Shown piece by piece: positions 57,951 through 64,000 of a stretch of DNA of 64,000 bases (position 1 is the stretch's first letter; every line of letters starts with the position of its first letter). Where the stretch lies: positions 1,768,001 to 1,832,000 of the forward strand of contig NZ_CP102258.1 in NCBI RefSeq assembly GCF_025146565.1. The letters run 5' to 3'. A program made the translations under genes and the position numbers. This stretch comes from Bacteroides eggerthii. Lineage in GTDB: Bacteria; Bacteroidota; Bacteroidia; Bacteroidales; Bacteroidaceae. The notes under the pieces were generated by a model that saw only the letters and a list, made by a program, of their open reading frames with translations, did no database searches and was not told where the DNA came from.

Positions 57951-59174
57951 TTAAATAGCTACGGAGAAGCGGTCGGCAATCTTTTCCTCTAAAGACCGGG
58001 TATCCATGTCGATCTTGTCATCGGTCACTTTGGCGTAAATCTGCGTCGTGGAAATGCGGCTATGCCCCAGCATTTTACTGACGGTTTCAAGCGGGACACC
58101 ATGCGAAAGCGTGATCTCGGTGGCGTAGGTATGGCGTCCGCAGTGAAAGACGAGCTTCCGTTCAATTCCGCAAATGGCGGCAATACGTTTCAGTGTCCGG
58201 TTGAGTTCGTTGTTGCTGTACATCGGCAGCAGTTTTCCTTCCGGGGCCATATCCCGGTACTTGTCGAGGATGAGCAACGGTATGTCGAGCAACGGCACTT
58301 CATAGTCGATTTTCGTCTTCTTGCGGGCGGTCTTGATCCATACCTCACCGTCCTCGGCCACTTCCAGATCCTCCGTCGTCAGGCGGCACATGTCCCCGTA
58401 AGGGATACCCGTGTAGCAGGAGAAGAGGAACAGGTCGCGGATATGGTAGAGTTTCGGGTCGTGCAGGGGTGTGGTCATCAGCCGTTGTAACTCCGCTGCG
58501 GTAAGGTATTTCTGTTCCCGCTCGGGATGTTCGGCTTCATAACCCGCGAATGGGTCGGCAGTGATAATCCCTTCCGCGATGGCTTCCCCGACAATCGTGT
58601 TCAACCGTGTGACAAGCAACACGATAGTTCCCAGGGCAAAGCGGCGCTCCGTGCGTAGGTAGAGGTCATAGTTGTCGATGAATGAACGGTTCAGGGCCGT
58701 GAAAGGAACATCCGACAACTTGTATTTCTCCTGGATGAAAGCAGCCACACAGTTACAAGCATAGCGGTAAGATTGCGCTGTTCCCTTTTCCCGGTTCACG
58801 CCGACACGTTTTTCGAAATGTTCGATGAACGTCCGGAAATAACCCAACAGGGTTTCCTGCCCGAAAGCCCTCCCCAACAACAGATTCCTTATTTCTTCAG
58901 CCGTTACATTCTCACGGGTGGCTGACAGTTCGTCATAAATGGAAATGGCTGAAGCTCGCAAATCGTCCAGTTGCCGGTTGATTTCCCGCGCGGCGTTACT
59001 TTTACCCGTGGCACGTCCGGATGCCCACAGTGCAGCGGGTACGGACATTTTCGCACTAAAAGCCGCTTCTGAAAATTTGCCGACAACAAGTTTCGCCATG
59101 ACCGGGCAATGTCCCTCGTCATTCATTTCGCTCTTTTTGAGGTAGAACGTAACCGTTACATCCGTCTGTTTCAT
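57951..59174 (-). CDS. Tyrosine integrase (407 aa), first of a second tandem pair
   Basis: From ATG 59174 (MKQTDVTVTFYLKKSEMND) it is intact, with LFLFSCYTGIPYGDMCRL, FHCGRHTYATEITLSHGVP and GHSRISTTQIYAKVT. It points inward towards the ter element, mirroring the pair at 38995. The promoter has a very short leader and the inverted repeat is alike. It is probably the integrase of a different element. Confidence 0.9.
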   Translation of the reverse strand: MKQTDVTVTFYLKKSEMNDEGHCPVMAKLVVGKFSEAAFSAKMSVPAALWASGRATGKSNAAREINRQLDDLRASAISIYDELSATRENVTAEEIRNLLLGRAFGQETLLGYFRTFIEHFEKRVGVNREKGTAQSYRYACNCVAAFIQEKYKLSDVPFTALNRSFIDNYDLYLRTERRFALGTIVLLVTRLNTIVGEAIAEGIITADPFAGYEAEHPEREQKYLTAAELQRLMTTPLHDPKLYHIRDLFLFSCYTGIPYGDMCRLTTEDLEVAEDGEVWIKTARKKTKIDYEVPLLDIPLLILDKYRDMAPEGKLLPMYSNNELNRTLKRIAAICGIERKLVFHCGRHTYATEITLSHGVPLETVSKMLGHSRISTTQIYAKVTDDKIDMDTRSLEEKIADRFSVAI

Positions 59175-59219
59175 AACTCTATTTTTTTTATGTTGCAAAA
59201 TTACTTGATATAGAGTTAT
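59173..59219. repeat. Inverted repeat around the integrase promoter (2)
   Basis: ATAACTCTAT (59173-59182) and ATAGAGTTAT (59210-59219) are perfect 10-bp arms 27 bases apart. The left arm overlaps the start codon and the -7 box is between the arms. The arms differ in sequence from those at 38952. Confidence 0.6.
59196..59203 (-). promoter_or_regulatory. Integrase promoter -7 box TAATTTTG
   Basis: TAATTTTG on the minus strand followed by GCAACA, 21 bases before the ATG. It is near-identical to the box at 38968-38975. Confidence 0.55.
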
Positions 59220-59534
59220 TTACAGTTATGAAAATTATAGCGGAACAAAGAATAAAACCCCGGATGCCGGTAACATAACCTGTATTTCCATGAAAAACGG
59301 AAAAAAACGGTTATCTTTACGGGCAAAATATAGGGTTCTTTGCATGGTGAACGGTAAAACCGCGGGTGGTCAAGCGTTATTTTGCCGGATTATCCGGGGC
59401 TAAAAAAGGCAACGGATAAGTAGCAAATCTGTCTCTTAACCTTTCATTATCCTGCATTTTAGCGATTTGGAAAGGCATAGAAGAATTTGGCTTAACTCTC
59501 CTCAATACCAAACACTTACTTTATTTATCCAAAT

Positions 59535-59568
59535 TTTGTCGTTTTTTTGCGAGTTCTTCGTATATTTG
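59535..59568 (+). promoter_or_regulatory. Promoter TTTG-N22-TATATTTG
   Basis: TTTG at 59535-59538 and TATATTTG at 59561-59568. It would give a leader of about 260 bases that includes the structured element. Confidence 0.55.
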
Positions 59569-59635
59569 CAATCGGATTGAGACAACTCTATCCAAGACAT
59601 ATTTAGAAAAGAAAGAAGCGTTATGCTTATCTTGT

Positions 59636-59753
59636 AAATCGAAAACGTAGGAAATTTTCAGATGTAGTACAAGGAAGGCATAGTGGTTCTCACGCTATAG
59701 CGTGGGCTGCTATATCCATATCTGTACTACAGGTTTCCTACGACCTTCGATTT
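59636..59753 (+). ncRNA. Large structured leader or hairpin element
   Basis: Nested stems: AAATCGAA (59636-59643) with TTCGATTT (59746-59753); CGTAGGAAA (59646-59654) with TTTCCTACG (59734-59742); TGTAGTACA (59663-59671) with TGTACTACA (59723-59731); ATAG with CTAT; and an apical CTCACGC-TATA-GCGTGGG (59689-59706). A transcript would fold into a long hairpin. Alternatively a MITE-like repeat. Confidence 0.55.
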
Positions 59754-59833
59754 AAGACGTGGCATTTGCAGTTCACGCTTTTATTATTTAATAACAGCCT
59801 TCTAAGGACTGGGAAGACATAAAAGAACTTAGG

Positions 59834-60730
59834 ATGATGGATAAATTATCGGTTCACGCAAAAAAGACATTTCTTTCCCAACGACTTATTGCATGGGTAT
59901 GTTGCTTATGCGCTATCGGAACAGCGGCAAAAGCATACGCAAATAATGATCCTACGTTTACAGTTTCTGCTCCGGAGAATATCGAAATTAATAAACAGTT
60001 CCGGCTGACATTTATTGTATCTTTCCCGGAGAAACCTGCTACTGTTGAAATACAGAATCTTGCTGTGCCCGAATTGAAAGGCCTTAAGGTGTTACTTGGC
60101 CCCACCAAAAGCAGTGCCACCAATGTGGAAAAAGTAGATGGAGAAATAAACCGGAAATATCAAGAGTCTTATACTTATGTGTTGCAGGCATTACAGGTGG
60201 GCAGGTGTTCCATTCCCTCTGCAAGTATTGTGGTGAACGGGCATCAGCTACATTCGCAGCAACTCGCAGTGAATGTCGTACCTGACGGGAAATTACCTCC
60301 TTCTTCCGACCCACAACCAAAACCGGATGTCTTTATGACAATGAACGTATCAGAACGCTCTCCTCGTATAAATGAACCCGTCGTGTTGGAATGCAAGTTA
60401 TATACCACATCCCTTGCAGATAGCCTCGCCAATATGGAACAACTCATCTCTTCGGACGATTTCAAAATAGAACCGATAGATTTGCGGGGCAGCGCATGGC
60501 AAATAGAGCATCGGAATGGAAAGAATTATCAGGTGGCGGTGTTCCGGAAGTTATTACTCTATCCCCTACGGGCGGGAGAACTTCGTATAGGAGACCTGTA
60601 CATGGATGTTTATATCAGGCGGTACAATCTTTCTTCAGACCCGTTTGAAGCATTTTTTGAGGACGGCAACCACCAATTCGTAAAACAACGGGTGAACTGT
60701 CAGGGCATCACTCTCCATGCACACGAATAA
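59834..60730 (+). CDS. BatD-like protein (N-terminal domain only)
   Basis: A 298-residue protein with a signal peptide (to about residue 37, AKAYAN). The rest follows BatD (aerotolerance-type): TFTVSAPENIEINKQFRLTF, then LKGLKVLLGPTKSSATNVEK, YTYVLQALQVGRCSIPSASI and DVFMTMNVSERSPRINEPVV. Typical BatD is about twice this length with a C-terminal membrane segment; here it ends after the beta-sandwich part. First gene of a four-gene operon. Confidence 0.7.
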   Translation: MMDKLSVHAKKTFLSQRLIAWVCCLCAIGTAAKAYANNDPTFTVSAPENIEINKQFRLTFIVSFPEKPATVEIQNLAVPELKGLKVLLGPTKSSATNVEKVDGEINRKYQESYTYVLQALQVGRCSIPSASIVVNGHQLHSQQLAVNVVPDGKLPPSSDPQPKPDVFMTMNVSERSPRINEPVVLECKLYTTSLADSLANMEQLISSDDFKIEPIDLRGSAWQIEHRNGKNYQVAVFRKLLLYPLRAGELRIGDLYMDVYIRRYNLSSDPFEAFFEDGNHQFVKQRVNCQGITLHAHE

Positions 60731-61463
60731 ACAGCTAAAACTTATGGATATGAAAACGAAAACAATTGTAACCGCAATGCTGCTGGCTACGGCGTATGTG
60801 CTGTTAGTCAATCTGATGTTCCTGTCCGGTTTCGGTAAGGATGAAATGGTAAAGGTTGGTTGGTATAGTGAGTTCGGAGGAAACAGCACGACTACCCTAT
60901 ATCCTCTTTATGTGTGGCTTAACTTTCCTTACACAGTTTGCTTTTATTTCTTCACGACGCTTTTCTTCGCCAAAGTGAAAGTACACGTAAACAAGTGGCT
61001 GGGCGAAACGGCTTTTGTGCTGTGGTGTGTCAGTCTCGTTCCGATTTTGGTGAATACCGTTTACGACTTGTATATGGTATCCAGTTTTGACGGAGATGAA
61101 ATGTACCGTTCTTTGGAGAATTATTGGGAAACGGAAGGCAAGTCTGATTATCCTTTTATGTGGCTTCTGCTTTCGTCCCGTGTAGGGAATAATCGGAATT
61201 GGATGAACGATTTGAATTATTACGGTAATTGGGCGCTTTGGGCAGCTTTCTTGGCATTTGCCATTGTCTTTGCCTTACTGTTTAAGAAAGACAAAGTATT
61301 AGGCATTGCGGGTGCGACAGTTATGGTGGTATCTATCCTGCTGAACATGTTTCTGCTGCCATGCGGGTATATTGCCATCGACCTGTGTTGGATTGCATTA
61401 TGTGCGGCAGTCTTATGGAGATTGCGCCAGTCGTCATTTGATAAACCGTTCGTTTTGCCATGA
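60717..61463 (+). CDS. Integral membrane protein of the BatD-like operon
   Basis: A 248-residue protein with four or five membrane helices (IVTAMLLATAYVLLVNLMFL, FPYTVCFYFFTTLFF, AFVLWCVSLVPILVNTVY, ALWAAFLAFAIVFALLF, IAIDLCWIALCAAVLWRL). Alternative starts are 60717 and 60744; the latter avoids overlap with the preceding gene. Unrecognised family. It overlaps the next start by four bases. Confidence 0.55.
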   Translation: MHTNKQLKLMDMKTKTIVTAMLLATAYVLLVNLMFLSGFGKDEMVKVGWYSEFGGNSTTTLYPLYVWLNFPYTVCFYFFTTLFFAKVKVHVNKWLGETAFVLWCVSLVPILVNTVYDLYMVSSFDGDEMYRSLENYWETEGKSDYPFMWLLLSSRVGNNRNWMNDLNYYGNWALWAAFLAFAIVFALLFKKDKVLGIAGATVMVVSILLNMFLLPCGYIAIDLCWIALCAAVLWRLRQSSFDKPFVLP

Positions 61464-62515
61464 GAAGATTTTTATTAATACTGGCGGTAGTCCTTTTTGC
61501 GATGACCGCTTTTGCCGCCATTGCTCCCGGTCTATATCGGGTAAACGTTAACTCCACGCTCAATGTGCGCAATGCACCGGGTGGGGCTAAAATCGGATCG
61601 TTGTCCAATGGAGATCTCGTGCAGGTGACGGCGTGCGAAGATGATTGGGCACAAGTGTCTTTGAATGACGGTCGCACGGGCTATGTGCATGAACAATACC
61701 TTGAGCCTTTCTCCACTCTGGCTGCTCCGGCTGGAACATCTTACTCCACAGTCGGTCTTTCCGAACTCCGGCATTATACCCCTTTTGCCATATTGCTGTT
61801 TGCCGTCATTGCCTTCATCGGACTACGTACAGATACCAGATCGTTGTTCCACGCAGGTTGCCTTTTATGGGGCGGGGCTGAACTGTTCATGTTCGGAGCT
61901 GGGAGTGACAGCGCACTCGTCTGGTTCTGCGACCCTTCGGATGTAGGATGGATATTTACTATTATCAATTTTTTTGTAGCTATTGGCATCCTGTTCTTCC
62001 AGTACACTATTTACCGGGAGTTTACGGGCAGTCTTTTCGATGGCTTTTGGAGAAAACTTCTGTTTGGTATCTTTATCATTGTAGGAGTAATCCTGTTCTT
62101 AGGTATTTTTAATTACAATAGATACGACAGTATCACCCCTGATTCGCCAGAAACTCCGTTCTTTAACGAGACTTGGCATTTCGTACTTGCTTTCGTTGCC
62201 TATATGGCAGTATTGCTCTATTTGTTAAGAGATTGTGGTATTTGGATGAGCCTTTCGTTCACGGTGTTTGCTTTTGGTTTGGGAATTTCTTTTCTTGGAA
62301 TGTTGAGCACCTTGATACTTGGAGCTTTACTGTGGCTGGGGCTGGCAGCATTCTCCGGCAGTGGAGGGAGCAATGGAAGTCGCGGAAATATCATAATTGA
62401 AGATTATGACGGTACGTATGAAGCCTACGAACATGGCTTTGGAATCTACAAAGATGTAACAGGTTCAGGCAAGACGTGGCGAAAGGAGGATTCTCAATAT
62501 ATCAGAATAAATTAA
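61460..62515 (+). CDS. SH3-domain membrane protein
   Basis: A 351-residue protein. The signal-like start is followed at residues 25-85 by a bacterial SH3 domain (LYRVNVNSTLNVRNAPGGAK, SNGDLVQVTACEDDWAQVSL, GRTGYVHEQYLEPF). After that come about six membrane helices and a polar C-terminal tail with a charged end. An extracytoplasmic SH3 domain followed by membrane helices suggests a cell-envelope sensor or anchor; no ligand is known. Confidence 0.65.
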   Translation: MRRFLLILAVVLFAMTAFAAIAPGLYRVNVNSTLNVRNAPGGAKIGSLSNGDLVQVTACEDDWAQVSLNDGRTGYVHEQYLEPFSTLAAPAGTSYSTVGLSELRHYTPFAILLFAVIAFIGLRTDTRSLFHAGCLLWGGAELFMFGAGSDSALVWFCDPSDVGWIFTIINFFVAIGILFFQYTIYREFTGSLFDGFWRKLLFGIFIIVGVILFLGIFNYNRYDSITPDSPETPFFNETWHFVLAFVAYMAVLLYLLRDCGIWMSLSFTVFAFGLGISFLGMLSTLILGALLWLGLAAFSGSGGSNGSRGNIIIEDYDGTYEAYEHGFGIYKDVTGSGKTWRKEDSQYIRIN

Positions 62516-62527
62516 ACATCGTCCATT

Positions 62528-63892
62528 ATGAAAACGATCAGAAGTATGCTCAAACATTTATTCTTGGCTGTTCCGCTTATGCTCATAGTGTCATGTAACA
62601 GTCAACCACCATCTACCCTTATACCGCACCGTTGCGAAAACGGGAAATTCGGCTATGTCGATGAAAAAGGCAAGGAATGTATAGAAGGCAAATACGATTA
62701 TGCCGAAGAATTTTCCGAAGATTTGGCAGTAGTGCAAGTGGGCAGGTACTTTGGGTACATAGACCGTAAAGGAGAAATCGTCATCCCGCTACAATATACT
62801 CAGGCTGCTTACTTCCTCCAAGGCAGGGCATTGGTGGCAAAAGAGGAACTGTATGGTTTCATCGACAAGGAAAACAGGGAAATCATTCCCTGTATTTATG
62901 AACGTATCACGCCGTTTGCCTCACACGAAGCCTATGCGGTAAAGAACGGAAAGACAGGCATCATCGATACGGAGGGTAAAGTGCTCGTGCCGTTTGAATA
63001 CGATAAAATAGAACAACTGAAAAGCGGGCTATTCGTTGTTAACCAAGCCGGCAGGGAGGGTTTCCTCAATGCGCAGAAACAAATGATTCTGCCCTGCCAA
63101 TACGGTTACTATACCATAGAGGATAAAGAAGGCAAGCCCCTGATAGTGCTGCGCACAAAAGACGACACTCCCTATTACCGCATCTCGTATAATTCCAGAT
63201 ACGGTCTGATGGACTTTGAAGGCAATGTACTGACACCATGCAAATACGAGAAAATAGGTGCGTTTACAGACGGAAACCTTGCCCATGTCATTCTCAACGA
63301 CAAGGTTGGCTACATTGACTCGAACGGAAAAGAGGTCATTCCGCCCATATACGACTATTCGAGAACGCTGCCGGGAAACAGGTATGCGCTTTATAAAGAC
63401 GGTCTTTGTTATCTGGTGGATAACCGGACAGGCAAGCAAGTCACATCCCAAGTTTATAACAAAATAGAGCAATATAGGGACAACCTGCTCAAAGTTTCCC
63501 TTGATGGGAAATATGGCATGATAGACCCGGACGGAAATATTGTGCTCGAACCAATCTATGATGAAATGTATGTATATGACGATTGGCTGAAACTTTATAT
63601 CAAAGGAAGCGGAAAGGATGGTTTTGCCGGACGTGCTACCGTAGAAGAAGCCAAGTTGGTTATTCCTTGTGACAGATATGTCCGCATTGAAAGCTTCAAC
63701 TTGGGTGGCGGCCAGTATGCCGAAGCGGTCAAAGCTGTCGCCAAATACACGTACCGGAACGGTGTTGTCAACCGGCAGGGAAAAGAGGTTGTCCCTTGCC
63801 AATATATCCACATTTACATGATAGAAAACGGAAAATGTCTTGTCATGGAGTCTGGTACTAACCAGCGAAAGTGGGTAAAATTGAATGAATAG
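62528..63892 (+). CDS. WG-repeat lipoprotein
   Basis: A 454-residue lipoprotein (lipobox LIVSC at residues about 19-23). At least eight WG-type repeats follow, e.g. GKFGYVDEKGKECIEGKYDY, YGFIDKENREIIPCIYERIT, KTGIIDTEGKVLVPFEYDKI and KVGYIDSNGKEVIPPIYDYS. The repeats form a beta-propeller-like or solenoid surface domain of unknown ligand. It is the last gene before the window ends. Confidence 0.8.
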   Translation: MKTIRSMLKHLFLAVPLMLIVSCNSQPPSTLIPHRCENGKFGYVDEKGKECIEGKYDYAEEFSEDLAVVQVGRYFGYIDRKGEIVIPLQYTQAAYFLQGRALVAKEELYGFIDKENREIIPCIYERITPFASHEAYAVKNGKTGIIDTEGKVLVPFEYDKIEQLKSGLFVVNQAGREGFLNAQKQMILPCQYGYYTIEDKEGKPLIVLRTKDDTPYYRISYNSRYGLMDFEGNVLTPCKYEKIGAFTDGNLAHVILNDKVGYIDSNGKEVIPPIYDYSRTLPGNRYALYKDGLCYLVDNRTGKQVTSQVYNKIEQYRDNLLKVSLDGKYGMIDPDGNIVLEPIYDEMYVYDDWLKLYIKGSGKDGFAGRATVEEAKLVIPCDRYVRIESFNLGGGQYAEAVKAVAKYTYRNGVVNRQGKEVVPCQYIHIYMIENGKCLVMESGTNQRKWVKLNE

Positions 63893-64000
63893 CAACATTA
63901 AAGTATACACAATTATAATAAAAATCATAGAATAAAAAATAATTCGGCTGAATATAAAAGGAATAGAGTACCGGCTTAAACAAGGAAGCTGCCGACATAG
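63893..64000. other. Downstream intergenic end of the window
   Basis: About 108 bases, AT-rich with no gene visible. Confidence 0.4.

Larger units (their letters stand above)
59220..59833. other. Intergenic, promoter and structured leader of the BatD-like operon
   Basis: It contains the + strand promoter at 59535-59568 and the structured element at 59636-59753. Otherwise non-coding. Confidence 0.5.

Overview
The window is mosaic DNA from a member of the Bacteroidales. The evidence is the gene families (RteC, PcfJ/PcfK pairs, Bacteroides-type tyrosine integrases, fimbrillin and DUF5119 lipoproteins, WG-repeat lipoproteins) and the repeated occurrence of the Bacteroidetes promoter form TTG-N17-22-TAnnTTTG. 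I cannot place it to genus. I see no rRNA, tRNA or CRISPR array. GC content, judged by eye, changes sharply from block to block: the fimbrial block is GC-rich and the ter block AT-rich, as expected for several independently acquired segments.

Region by region. (1) 1-13.8 kb, + strand: the end of a conjugative-element operon. It holds toprim-like proteins, a PH-domain membrane protein, two small secreted proteins, an M23-like protein with a possible -1 frameshift, large structural-type proteins, a bifunctional peptidoglycan hydrolase, an SSB-like protein and two ArdC-type proteins, one of which has lost its zinc site. (2) 13.8-18.3 kb, - strand: small conserved hypotheticals and a PcfK-PcfJ module. 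(3) 18.3-24.2 kb: a group of stress and detoxification-type genes (GNAT, DJ-1, HEAT, GyrI-like, DfsB-like, VOC, DUF3795, DinB), five of which are broken by separate lesions. (4) 24.2-30.8 kb: a serine recombinase gene diverging from a fimbrial operon. A 20-bp imperfect inverted repeat between them encloses a promoter that points at the recombinase. (5) 30.9-38.8 kb: a degenerate conjugative transposon with RteC, a frameshifted excisionase-like gene, truncated mobilization and ParA-type genes around an oriT-like region, a second PcfJ/PcfK operon, two HTH genes and an integrase fragment. (6) 38.8-56.8 kb: a candidate 18-kb integrative element bounded by imperfect 22-bp direct repeats, with two integrases, excisionase-like HTH proteins and a complete ter stress operon. 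(7) 56.8-59.2 kb, - strand: a second tandem integrase pair, the distal gene truncated. (8) 59.2-64 kb: a structured leader followed by a four-gene operon (BatD-like, membrane protein, SH3 membrane protein, WG-repeat lipoprotein).

How the genes fit together. The ter operon combines a TerB-like protein, four TerD-family Ca-binding-type proteins, three vWA (TerY) proteins, a PP2C phosphatase, a kinase and a PMCA-type Ca ATPase, so it reads as a calcium-linked phosphorylation stress system carried by a mobile element. The fimbrial locus looks phase-variable: as drawn, its promoter serves the recombinase, and inversion would turn it onto the fimbrial operon. Its DUF5119 gene is now a chimera with a fimbrillin C-terminus. 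All functional statements are from sequence reading only; no database search was run.
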